Source of the DNA: Bacteroidia bacterium
GTDB lineage: Bacteria > Bacteroidota > Bacteroidia > Cytophagales > Cyclobacteriaceae
NCBI GenBank assembly: GCA_012031955.1
Contig: JAAURZ010000082.1
Span: 1-8,444 of the forward strand
Length of the DNA: 8,444 nt
Direction of reading: 5' to 3'
In this document: one piece after another, positions 1 to 6,893 of the stretch
How the letters are laid out: every line of letters begins with the position of its first letter
Position numbering within the stretch: the first letter of the stretch is position 1
Translations under genes and position numbers: made by a program
The notes under the pieces: model-generated
The model's input: only the letters and a program-made list of their open reading frames with translations
Told to the model about the DNA's origin: nothing
The model's database searches: none

Positions 1-533
1 TAGACGAATGTCTCGTCGGGAAGGGTCATCAACTTCTGCCGGAGCGAGTCATAGAGCAGGGAGGCGAGCTCTTCCTCGGTAATTCCGAAGGAGGCGAGCA
101 GATCGGGCCTGCCGACGTCGCCTACAAACAACGTGTCGCCTGTAAACACAGCATGCGGTTTGCCCGACTCGTCGAGCAATAAATAACATGACGACTCAGG
201 CGTGTGGCCGGGTGTGTGCAGCACCTGTATGCTGACATTGCCCAGTTTGAACACTTCGCCGTCTTTGGCATTGTATACTTTGTATTCCGTGTTGGCTTCA
301 GGGCCGTACACGATAGGTGCGTTAGCTTTGCGTGCGAGGTCTATGTGACCCGATACAAAATCGGCATGAAAGTGTGTCTCGAAAACGTATTTGATGGAGG
401 CGTTCCTTTCCGCGGCAAGCGTAAGATAAGGTTCGGTTTCGCGCAAAGGATCAATGATGGCGGCCTCTCCCTCCGACTCGATATAGTATGCGGCTTCAGC
501 CAGGCAGTTGGTATAAAGCTGTTGAATATACAT
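1..533 (-). CDS. MBL-fold metallohydrolase, persulfide dioxygenase-like (N-terminal part, 3' end outside window)
   Basis: Reading the minus strand from the ATG at 533 gives 177 codons with no stop, so the gene continues past position 1. The product is a metallo-beta-lactamase-fold enzyme of the ETHE1/persulfide dioxygenase type. The metal-binding motif is THFHADFVSGH (residues 53-63), followed by HTPGHT with His110 and TGDTLF with Asp133. These correspond to the two-His/one-Asp iron site of persulfide dioxygenases, which oxidise glutathione persulfide to sulfite. The His that follows Asp58 in classical hydrolases (HxHxDH) is Phe here, as expected for this branch. In Bacteroidota such proteins usually carry C-terminal rhodanese domains and reach about 450-470 residues; that part would lie outside the window. 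No signal peptide is visible, so it is probably cytoplasmic. The family call is firm; persulfide as substrate is inferred. Confidence 0.9.
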   Translation of the reverse strand, partial: MYIQQLYTNCLAEAAYYIESEGEAAIIDPLRETEPYLTLAAERNASIKYVFETHFHADFVSGHIDLARKANAPIVYGPEANTEYKVYNAKDGEVFKLGNVSIQVLHTPGHTPESSCYLLLDESGKPHAVFTGDTLFVGDVGRPDLLASFGITEEELASLLYDSLRQKLMTLPDETFV

Positions 534-553
534 GCTCAGTACATTAGGTTAAT

Positions 554-586
554 CAAAGTACACTACAACGGTGCAAAGTTGTCAAA
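554..586 (-). promoter_or_regulatory. Possible Bacteroidota-type promoter for the MBL-fold gene
   Basis: On the minus strand a TTTG (586-583) lies 21 bases before GTACTTTG (561-554), which partly matches the -7 consensus TAnnTTTG (two mismatches). The MBL gene starts 20 bases further on at 533. The spacing suits a Bacteroidota sigma-A promoter, but the imperfect -7 box makes this tentative. Confidence 0.3.
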
Positions 587-718
587 AATTCCCCGAATGT
601 ACCGGCTTGCGTATGGAATAGTTGGAATCTGACTCGCAGGCGGCTGCTTCCCTAGAGACTACTTGTCGGCTGGTTTTTTTCGGCAGATGCCGCATCACAG
701 GTCTACAAGCATTCTTCA

Positions 719-1156
719 TCATTTTAACAGCCACCCCTCAAACGGTTTCACGGTAGCGCAATTCGGTCCGCCGTCTTTGCCCGTGCCGGGTACCACGGTT
801 TGAAGCACCAGCGATGGGTTGGCGTGCAGCTTGTCAACCGTGTTCCAGTTGATGCCTGTGAGCGGAATCTTCAGCCGCCGCGCCCAATGGGTTCCCGTTT
901 GCCCGGCGTAGGTGCCGATATCGATGTACACAAACTTGCCGCCGGCCGGGCCTTGTACGTATGGGCCCGCGAATGATGGGTCTTTTCCCTTATCTCCCTT
1001 GACCTTTATGTCAAAAGAAAACACAAGGTCGTGACCTGCAGAACGCTGCTTCTGTTCCACCTGGTACCCAGGGCCCGAACCTTTTTGCAAGCCGAAATCA
1101 ACGCCTGTTGTGGGGGCGGTCAGTATGATGCGGAGGGTGATTGTTGCTTCTGCCAT
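719..1156 (-). CDS. DUF5990 family protein
   Basis: This 145-residue protein shows the pattern I associate with the DUF5990 family. It has an N-terminal strand TLRIIL (about 7-12), then GVDFGLQKG (18-26), QKQRS (35-39), a beta-strand DLVFSFDIKVKG, FAGPYVQGP, FVYIDIGTYAGQ, and a C-terminal GTGKDGGPNCATVKPF motif. Family members are small, single-domain, mostly cytoplasmic proteins with no known function. No signal peptide or membrane segment is present. The ATG at 1156 lies 3 bases after the stop codon of the membrane-protein gene at 1160-1654, so the two are probably cotranscribed and perhaps translationally coupled. The reading frame is intact and the length looks normal. Confidence 0.85.
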   Translation of the reverse strand: MAEATITLRIILTAPTTGVDFGLQKGSGPGYQVEQKQRSAGHDLVFSFDIKVKGDKGKDPSFAGPYVQGPAGGKFVYIDIGTYAGQTGTHWARRLKIPLTGINWNTVDKLHANPSLVLQTVVPGTGKDGGPNCATVKPFEGWLLK

Positions 1157-1159
1157 AAG

Positions 1160-1654
1160 CTATACTTCCAGTCCAAATAGCGCTTCCACTTTTCTCTCAA
1201 CTAAGTTCATGCGCCGCCGAATAAGCATGAAATACGCCGTAGTTAACAAGACAAAGGGCACTATGGCCCCTGCATCAGCGAGGGTTCCGACAGCAGCAAC
1301 GCCGATCAACATCACTAAAGTTAGTGTTGTCGCGCATGATGCGGCAAATAGTGTATGCCATCCCAGTCTCATCTGTATTTCTATCTCCGATTTCTCGCCA
1401 CCATCGGGCGTAATTTTTCCCCTTATCACCACTTGTACGAACCGCGCACGGAACCACTCACGCGGCTCTACCAACGCGAAGGTCATCAGGTGCGCATCCA
1501 GCACTCCAACCCAATTACGGTTTGTAGAAATAGCAGAATTATTCGCTAACAATTCATGAAGGTTGTCAACCTGTTCCACCGCCCATTTGAGCCTGCTGAA
1601 AACGGTTTCGGGATCTTCACCCGATTGATATGTCAAATGTCGAAAGGCAATCAC
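1160..1654 (-). CDS. Small two-helix membrane protein of unknown function
   Basis: The gene encodes 164 residues from a GTG start at 1654. The N-terminal half is soluble (1-98), and two hydrophobic segments at about 101-124 and 128-146 are separated by a short loop. The RRR and following charged residues after helix 2 suggest a cytoplasmic C-terminus. The soluble part follows the order W-V-G-V near 48-51, an aromatic/Arg stretch EWFRARF (66-72), then VVIRGKI (75-81), then a Gly/Glu turn and IEIQMRL. This resembles small bacterial membrane proteins in which a beta-rich domain (a G-x-I, then S-x-I-x-V-x-M-R pattern) precedes two helices, but I cannot name a family. It lies directly upstream of the DUF5990 gene. 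The GTG overlaps the TGA of a short upstream ORF as GTGA. A longer or frameshifted N-terminus cannot be excluded. Confidence 0.72.
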   Translation of the reverse strand: MIAFRHLTYQSGEDPETVFSRLKWAVEQVDNLHELLANNSAISTNRNWVGVLDAHLMTFALVEPREWFRARFVQVVIRGKITPDGGEKSEIEIQMRLGWHTLFAASCATTLTLVMLIGVAAVGTLADAGAIVPFVLLTTAYFMLIRRRMNLVERKVEALFGLEV

Positions 1655-1848
1655 CGACTTGAATTTAATAACTCGCCGGATTTAATCGCAATATCATCTA
1701 GTATCCGCGGTCCGAACTTATCGATCCATTTACCCAAATGGTCGAGTACCCAAAACATTTCTACTCCAATATGCGCCGCGATTGCCGTAACTCGTTTTCT
1801 TTGCACTTCGATTTTCCGATAAATTACTATGAATGTAAACAACACCAT
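1651..1848 (-). CDS. Short ORF of uncertain reality, GTGA-coupled to the membrane-protein gene
   Basis: This 65-codon ORF starts at ATG 1848 and ends with a TGA whose first two bases are part of the GTG start of the next gene, a layout common in translationally coupled genes. The product begins with a short hydrophobic stretch and a basic segment (YRKIEVQRKR), then a mixed amphipathic tail with FWVLDHLGKWIDKFG. I recognise no family. Against it: its first 20 bases overlap the start region of the divergent PepSY gene, so at least one of the two starts is probably wrong. It could be a real small protein, the displaced N-terminus of the membrane protein after an indel, or a chance ORF. Confidence 0.35.
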   Translation of the reverse strand: MVLFTFIVIYRKIEVQRKRVTAIAAHIGVEMFWVLDHLGKWIDKFGPRILDDIAIKSGELLNSSR

Positions 1849-2332
1849 GCGGGTATACCACCGCTATCTTGGTTTTTTCCTCGCTGGCATAATGGCCGTT
1901 TATGCCATCAGCGGCATCGTGATGATTTTCAGGAGCACTGATTTTTTAAAGGTAGAGAAACACATCGACCGCGAACTCGCACCTAACCTGAGCGCCGAAG
2001 AACTCGGACGCGAACTGCGCATACGCGATTTCAAGATAGACAGCGAGGAGGGCACCTTGACGAAATTCAAAACTGGCACGTACGACAAAGCCACGGGTAT
2101 GGCATCGTACCAGGTAAAGGAACTTCCTTATGTGCTCAATAAACTCACGCAACTGCACAAGGCCAACACTAACCAGCCTTTGTTCTTCCTGAACATCTTC
2201 TTTGGATTGTCGCTGCTGTTTTTTGTGGTGTCGTCTTTTTGGATGTTTATACCCAAGACAGACCTCTTCCGCAAAGGAATGTATTTTGTGCTCGCGGGAC
2301 TGGCGTTGGCTTTGATTCTGATTTTTATCTAG
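1829..2332 (+). CDS. PepSY-type membrane protein
   Basis: The 167-residue product has a membrane helix at about 14-34 beginning with the YHRYLGFFLAG signature typical of PepSY-associated transmembrane proteins. A loop of about 80 residues follows, presumably outside the cytoplasmic membrane, with a PepSY-like strand/helix arrangement (LSAEELGRELRI, then TLTKFKTGTYDKATG). It ends LTQLHKA and two more helices at about 118-140 and 150-167. Small PepSY proteins of Bacteroidota often accompany iron uptake or redox membrane proteins, but no such gene is present here, so the role stays open. The start may be the ATG at 1829 or the second one at 1847 (MRVYHRYLG), which would avoid most of the overlap with the minus-strand ORF. 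It converges on the M23 gene with a 5-base gap and no room for a terminator. Confidence 0.82.
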   Translation: MNVNNTMRVYHRYLGFFLAGIMAVYAISGIVMIFRSTDFLKVEKHIDRELAPNLSAEELGRELRIRDFKIDSEEGTLTKFKTGTYDKATGMASYQVKELPYVLNKLTQLHKANTNQPLFFLNIFFGLSLLFFVVSSFWMFIPKTDLFRKGMYFVLAGLALALILIFI

Positions 2333-2337
2333 TCACC

Positions 2338-3476
2338 TCATTCAGTAAAAGCAATCACCTGGTTGGGCGCGGGGCGTTCGTTATTTCGCCACGGCGCGAT
2401 GTTGGAGGTGTATAACAACCAACGCGCGCGGCCAAGTTGATCCATGTCTGGATAGTTGCCAAGCAGGTCGAATTGCTCGAACACAAATGGTATGCCCTCT
2501 GCGCCCAAAGGAGAATCAGTGTCGGCCACATGAAAGTGAAGATGCGGCCCCGTGCTCTGACCAGTGAAGCCAACCAAGGCAATCACATCGCCTTTTTTCA
2601 CACGTTGGCCAGGTCTCACGGCGATGCTGCCCGGCTTCAGATGTTCATAGAAGGCAAACCGGCGCTCCCCTATTTTGATGGAGATGTAATTTCCCGTGGC
2701 GTCTGCCGCCCCTGGCTGCACGTGGCCAGACAGCGTTGCGCTCTCACCAAAGTCGTTGCGCACAGACGTCACCACGCCGTCCGCAACAGCCAGCACGGGT
2801 GCGTCATATCCCAGCCAGTTGCGCACACTGTCTGTGTTCGGCACGGCATATTGCCCCTTGTCATTTAGCCTGATGAAGTCTATCGCATAGCGACCCGGTA
2901 TGTGCGGTTGGCCTGCGGTGGTGTAGATCACACGCCGATGGCCTCGCACCCAGTCGGGGCTGTACACGGCGACCCATGGCCCACCCTTCAGTGGCGCGCC
3001 CAGCGCCGGCGATCTGGCCAGCATCGCTGTGACTGATTTTCCGGTCCAGGTGTGAATGTTGCCGGAGCCATCGCTGAACACAAGCCTATGACTTAACTTC
3101 TCATCGGAGTGATCTGCCGGAATTTCAAGTTCGACATAGCGTACTGCGCTCGCACCGGGTGGCAGGGTAGTACCGTCCCCAACTCCGGTGGTGACGGCCC
3201 ATCGGCTTGCGAACTCATTCGCTTTCGCGGAAAGGTAAATGTGATGGCTCCTCTCTCCCTCGATTGTGAGTGCCGAAAAGACAACGAATCGCGCGACCTG
3301 TTGGTGATCCATAATTCGTAGTAGGCGGTGGGCCGATGCAACGAGAATTCAATAAACGGGCTTGCGTGAATGCGTACATCAACATGCTGGTTCCGATGCT
3401 GCGCGGATGAAGGCACCGAGTGCACGAGCATCGGTAAAAGCAGGAAATTGAGGCAGAAGTATTTCCTCATCTGCAT
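2338..3476 (-). CDS. Exported M23 family metallopeptidase, interrupted by a one-base frameshift
   Basis: Two minus-strand frames form one gene: 3476 to about 3276 encodes the N-terminus, and from there to 2338 the frame differs by one. Restoring one T in the T4 run (plus-strand AAAA at 3276-3279) gives a 379-residue protein reading WITNRSRDSLSFSALTIEGE across the join. Residues 1-25 are a signal peptide (FLLLPMLVHS, cleavage near SSA). Residues 30-150 form a beta-rich domain, and the LytM/M23 domain spans about 165-340. Visible zinc-site residues are Asp200 (RYAID), His279 in YEHL, and His312/His314 in PHLHFHV. The first ligand His of the usual HxxxD motif is Arg196. M23 enzymes cut peptidoglycan cross-bridges or act as non-catalytic LytM regulators. 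The gene follows the secreted-protein gene by 20 bases, suggesting one transcript. As sequenced, the signal peptide is separated from the enzyme domain. Confidence 0.85.
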
Positions 3477-3496
3477 TAAGTCATTGTTGAACTAAC

Positions 3497-4344
3497 CTAT
3501 TTGCCATCAACTTTCGTGTATAACTTGTTAACATAGTTCACCCGCGATGTTGCTTTTCCAGTTGGTAGATCCACCTCGAGGTTTGCATACATGTTTATCT
3601 CCGCCAGTTGTGTGTATGCGTATTGCAGATTGAACTGTATCTTGCCGGTACCGTCTCCGGCAATGGTAATGCCCGACTGGTCGGTCGGCTCTTCCAACTC
3701 CACCGATACGCGCACGTCAAAATTTGCGACGCTGTCTTGCACAGACATGAGTGTACAATGAAACATGAATTCAACCGGCACGGGCTCAGCGCCTACAACT
3801 GGAATCGACATGGGTTTGCGTTGTTCGAAGGTATCATTCAAATGCATGGGCGTTTCTGGAAAGACGATGAAGTGAATCATTCCACTCAGGTTGTCGCCCA
3901 CCTGCGCCAGCGTCTGCTGCTCCACCGATTTGCCCTGCACACCTTTGATGTGTATGCTTCCATCGGCAACCTGCACACCGTCGATGTTTGCTCCTTCCAG
4001 TGGGTTCTTTCCTTTACGCACTTGTCCGTTCGTTTCTATGGTGCGGGTGGCCGCGCCATACACGGCCACAAAAGGCAAATCTTTCGCACGGGCTTTCGTA
4101 CGAATAGTAACCGGCGTTTTTCTGATTGTTGAATATCTTCACAGGCAGTTTGCCCACTTTCGCCTGCATAAAAGCGGTCATGTCGTCGTCGCCGGTAAAG
4201 TTCATAACCGCTTCGCTTGAGTTGATCTGTTCAAGCTGGTAAGTCATTCCCGGCTGCAGCATGGGTTTGAAGGTGAAAGACTCCTCCTGCGCGCGGGCGA
4301 TGGTTGTGAGGAGTGGTAATACAAAAAAAAAGTGTTGCTTTCAT
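3497..4344 (-). CDS. Secreted beta-rich protein of unknown function (possibly DUF6263-like), with two homopolymer frameshifts
   Basis: Three successive minus-strand frames join into one 281-residue protein if one base is removed from each of two runs: T9 (plus-strand A9 at 4323-4331) and A5 (plus-strand T5 at 4117-4121). The repaired start at ATG 4344 reads MKATLFFVLPLLTTIARAQ, a clear signal peptide with cleavage after ARA (residue 18). The rest is alternating beta-strand sequence rich in Val, Thr and Gly, with FPETPMHLNDTF, a strand pair FMFHCTLMSVQDSVANFDVRV, then GDGTGKIQFNL and a C-terminal ATSRVNYVNKLYTKV. This general plan resembles exported Bacteroidota proteins of the DUF6263 kind, but that is only a resemblance. 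No catalytic motif or lipobox is seen. It precedes the M23 gene by 20 bases, so an envelope or periplasmic role is likely. Confidence 0.75.
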
Positions 4345-4441
4345 CGCTTGTCGTAGTGTATCTCCCTCGGTGCTTTCTTTCGATGCGGGAGACGTTAAAT
4401 TCCTAAAACGCAAAATCAATAACCATTGATATATTTACCGG

Positions 4442-5046
4442 TCACAACTTGTGCACTTCTGATTTCTTCAGGCCCGTTATCGATACAATCGTTTCAACCG
4501 ACAATCCTTCCCTCTTCATTTTTATTGCCTGCTCGACTTTCCATTCCTTCTTCGCGTCTTTCACAGCCTGTTGCAGCAGTCCCTTCTCCTTTGCCGCCAG
4601 CATAACTTTATCAAGATTATGTAGCTCCCTCATGACACCTTCACCTCCGAAACTGAGGTATTTCGTTTCTGTGATTACAAGATGATCGAGCAACGCAATG
4701 TCGATGAGGTCACTGGCTGCCATCATACGAGCGGTGAACAGCCGGTCAGCCTCCGACACTTTGAGTACGCCTGATGGATGGTTGTGCACAAGTATCACCT
4801 TGCTTGCCAACTTATAAATTGCCACGCGGAATACCTCCGGAGCGCCACCTGCACGCGGTTGGAGGCACCGAGGCTTACCAACTCGATGAATAGGATTGTG
4901 TTTGCGTTGTTGAGGCCAACAACCCAGAAGTGTTCGCGGTTGCGCCGAATCTTATTTTCGCGAAGCAATACATGCTGCATGATCGTATAGAGATCATTGG
5001 CGTTCAGGATTTTTACTTTCTGTGCTGGCTTAAGGCGAACATTCAT
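4442..5046 (-). CDS. radC: RadC-like JAB-domain protein, interrupted by a one-base frameshift
   Basis: The N-terminal part (from ATG 5046) and C-terminal part (ending 4442) are in different frames; adding one base near 4835-4847 joins them as NRVQVAPPEVFRVAIYKLA. The repaired protein has 201 residues. It carries the JAMM metal site: HNHPSG with His88 and His90, Asp101 in VSEAD, and Glu55 in FIELVSLG. The N-terminus (RENKIRRNREHFWVVGL, about 29-45) matches RadC-like proteins common in Bacteroidota, and the C-terminus adds a charged helix and a small EGLSVETIVSITGL motif seen in this branch. The helix-hairpin-helix domain of longer RadC proteins is absent. RadC was named for DNA repair, but that role is disputed; JAB-domain RadC proteins are often carried on mobile elements. 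Its start overlaps the tail of the reading frame left by the DUF433 remnant. Confidence 0.88.
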
Positions 5047-5161
5047 AAACTGGCTTCAACAGGCAATATAAAAAGAAAGTTGGTGGGATGGTGTTGCTTG
5101 AATGGGTCGGGGGATGACAGTCCACCTGATAAGATTTCACTCCCTGGCTCTTAACCGGCGC

Positions 5162-5306
5162 TCTCTTGGCCGCGAACAAGAGACAGGTGTTCACATCATC
5201 AAGGCTCACTTCCGGGAAGTCTTCAACTATCTCCTCTTTTGACATGCCCATTCATCGTCCAGTTAAGCAAGTCATATAACGATCTGCGGGTCCCCTTGAT
5301 GAATAA
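5162..5306 (-). pseudogene. DUF433 antitoxin-like remnant, truncated and frameshifted
   Basis: The minus strand reads FIKGTRRSLYDLLNWTMNG (5303-5247) in one frame and GMSKEEIVEDFPEVSLDD in the next; deleting one G from the GGG run (plus CCC at 5247-5249) joins them. The result matches the second half of DUF433 proteins (GTRISV, then NG-S-E-E-I-ED-P-L, then L-FAA). The first half, normally a DP-V-GKP stretch, is missing: upstream sequence has no Met in frame and runs into the end of the TPR gene. After FAAKR the sequence no longer resembles the family. DUF433 proteins are usually antitoxins of a DUF5615 PIN-like toxin, and no such toxin is present. I read this as the relic of a lost toxin-antitoxin pair. 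Confidence 0.65.
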
Positions 5307-5323
5307 ATGTTGTGTGGATTGGT

Positions 5324-6637
5324 TTATTCTTTGATTGACTCGTTGAAGATAATTGCCTCCGGCTCTCCCCTCTCCAAAGCAATATCAAGAAATTGTCTGG
5401 CCTCTTCCGCCCTCGTCTGTCCAATCAAAAACTGCGCATAGTGAAACTCCAGCAAATCAACCTGGCCGTTAGAGTGGTCGAGTGCCTCCAGGTAGAGTTC
5501 CTCCGCCTTTAGCGAATCGCCTTTTTGTTCATAATACAACGCCAGGTTTCGATTGGTATAGCCTTCGTGGTTGTTGCCTGTTGCACGCGCCAAGTCGATA
5601 TGCTTCTTGCCTTCTTCCAATTTACCCATACGGATCAACGAATAACCCATGTTATCATATGGATACGCGAAAGCAGGATCAAGCTCTTGCGCCTTGGCAA
5701 AATACTCCAAGCTTGCACTAAATTCACCAGTGCGTTGATACGCATAACCCAAGTTGTTATAAACAGAAGAGCGCTTTGCGTTATCGTCGGCGAGGAACAG
5801 TAACTTCTGACCCAATTCCGCGCACGCATCAAATTGATTTGCCTCCATAGTTCTCATTAGCACCTCGGTCGTCCGGATATACCTCAGAAAGTTTTCTTTG
5901 AGTATTTCCCCCGGCTCTTTTTTCAATAACTCACCTGCCTGAGCAAGGCTTTTCGCCATGTCTGTTGGAAAATCGTTTGTCCATTCCGCCTGATTTTTTC
6001 CGGCTATGCGCAAATAGACCGCTAAGGCGAAGAGCAACACTTCTTGTGGCATCTCTGATACATAGTGCCATTTTGTTTCCCACAGTCCATTGTTTTTTCT
6101 GCCTGAATCGGTCAGGTTTTGCACGAGAATGACGCCGAAACCAAAGTACACTGCCGCGATGTAAACAAACAAGTCGGTGTCGTCACCAGTATCGTATGGC
6201 AGTTTATCTTCCTGAAGGCGTATATGGATAAATTCATGTATCAAATTAGCGAGTAGTTTACCAGGTCTCTTAATGATGCTTTTCGCAACAAGGATTTTAT
6301 AATGTCCTGAGCTTGTTTCTAACGCGGTATCAGTGGCACTTCCCTCGGTTGCAAAAGGAATGCCGACTGCGTCCCTCATATCTTCAAACAACTCGAACGA
6401 TACTCTGGTCCTGTCAAGTTGGAGGATGGCGCACAAGTCGTCAAGGAGATGTTCAATCTGCCGGGCGTCTGTTTCAGAGTACCGCGGAAAATAATCTGGA
6501 CTGAACCTCACCTGATCCCCGCCGAACGCCGGATACCCATACACGTCCAGCAACCATTTAAACGACGACTCAGTCCACTCTCGGTCCTCGTCAGTTATAT
6601 TGAATGGTTTATCCCTGGTGAAGCCAAACAGTTTCAT
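5324..6637 (-). CDS. Zincin-like domain / TPR fusion protein of unknown function
   Basis: The gene encodes 437 residues if translation begins at ATG 6637 (MKLFGFTRDK). An upstream in-frame ATG at 6715 would add 26 residues that look non-coding. Residues 1-230 form an alpha-helical domain with the zinc-protease motif HEFIH (His134, Glu135, His138) in a hydrophobic helix. About 17 residues on is DDTDLF with Asp155 as a plausible third ligand, then AAVYFGFGV, and later WHYVSEMP...LLFALAVYLR. This order (HExxH, then TDLxxVxxGxG, then a YxSE...YALAxxLR block) recurs in uncharacterised bacterial proteins. Residues 280-430 form about four tetratricopeptide repeats (SVYNNLGYAYQRTGEFSASL, YPYDNMGYSLIRMGKLEEG, NRNLALYYEQKGD, a less regular fourth). 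There is no signal peptide, so it is probably cytoplasmic, with the TPRs binding a partner or substrate. It is divergent from the toxin-antitoxin operon, and its frame is intact. Confidence 0.8.
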   Translation of the reverse strand: MKLFGFTRDKPFNITDEDREWTESSFKWLLDVYGYPAFGGDQVRFSPDYFPRYSETDARQIEHLLDDLCAILQLDRTRVSFELFEDMRDAVGIPFATEGSATDTALETSSGHYKILVAKSIIKRPGKLLANLIHEFIHIRLQEDKLPYDTGDDTDLFVYIAAVYFGFGVILVQNLTDSGRKNNGLWETKWHYVSEMPQEVLLFALAVYLRIAGKNQAEWTNDFPTDMAKSLAQAGELLKKEPGEILKENFLRYIRTTEVLMRTMEANQFDACAELGQKLLFLADDNAKRSSVYNNLGYAYQRTGEFSASLEYFAKAQELDPAFAYPYDNMGYSLIRMGKLEEGKKHIDLARATGNNHEGYTNRNLALYYEQKGDSLKAEELYLEALDHSNGQVDLLEFHYAQFLIGQTRAEEARQFLDIALERGEPEAIIFNESIKE

Positions 6638-6677
6638 TAGCGAATAATTGTTTTTTAGACAGATGGAATTCGTACCT

Positions 6678-6709
6678 CGAAAGTAGTTGGTAAAAACGGA
6701 CGACGCAAT
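6678..6709 (-). promoter_or_regulatory. Weak candidate promoter for the zincin-TPR gene
   Basis: On the minus strand ATTG (6709-6706) is followed after 20 bases by TACTTTCG (6685-6678). Each box has one mismatch to the Bacteroidota consensus TTTG / TAnnTTTG. A transcript from here would have a leader of about 35 bases before ATG 6637 and would exclude the alternative ATG at 6715, which supports the shorter protein. Confidence 0.25.
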
Positions 6710-6841
6710 TGGCATTCAGTTGGGTATGGTTCTGTTATGCTCATTTCATGTTCTCCCAAATACCACAGAAGTACTTTTAGTGAACCAGACACTGCACTTG
6801 TCAAGTTTAACCATTTTGACCTCTACTATCCCGATTCAACA

Positions 6842-6873
6842 TTCGGAACTTACCCGTTCGAGCGCTATCTTTG
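6842..6873 (+). promoter_or_regulatory. Promoter of the toxin-antitoxin operon
   Basis: TATCTTTG at 6866-6873 matches the Bacteroidota -7 consensus TAnnTTTG exactly. TTCG at 6842-6845, one mismatch from the -33 TTTG, sits 20 bases upstream, the expected spacing. Transcription would begin near 6878-6881, giving a leader of roughly 15 bases before the antitoxin ATG at 6894. Confidence 0.6.
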
Positions 6874-6874
6874 G

Positions 6875-6886
6875 GTTCTAAAGAAC
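6875..6886 (+). promoter_or_regulatory. Palindrome at the transcription start, candidate antitoxin operator
   Basis: GTTCT-AA-AGAAC is an inverted repeat with perfect 5-base arms, placed immediately after the -7 box and over the predicted transcription start. Type II antitoxins commonly repress their own operon by binding such palindromes. The position fits, but the repeat is short, so chance occurrence remains possible. Confidence 0.4.
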
Positions 6887-6893
6887 GTTTGGT

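Noticed and set aside
204..632. Plus-strand open frame of 142 codons
   Set aside because: It is antisense to the MBL-fold gene, whose metal motifs are clear on the minus strand.
671..692. CGGCAGATGCCG palindrome next to a T7 run, as an intrinsic terminator for DUF5990
   Set aside because: The T run precedes the hairpin on the plus strand, so on the minus-strand transcript the stem is followed by A, not U. The stem is also very short.
2437..2868. Plus-strand open frame of 143 codons
   Set aside because: It lies opposite the M23 catalytic domain and has no recognisable domain.
3608..4132. Plus-strand open frame of 174 codons, Cys/His rich
   Set aside because: It is the shadow of the secreted protein on the minus strand; the composition is that expected from antisense reading.
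6639..6715. N-terminal extension of the zincin-TPR protein to ATG 6715
   Set aside because: The extra 26 residues look like translated non-coding sequence, and a candidate promoter overlaps them; MKLFGFTRDK at 6637 is a more natural start.
6687..6881. Plus-strand 64-codon frame between the zincin-TPR gene and the antitoxin
   Set aside because: It covers the divergent promoter region, has no family features and runs through the toxin-antitoxin promoter.
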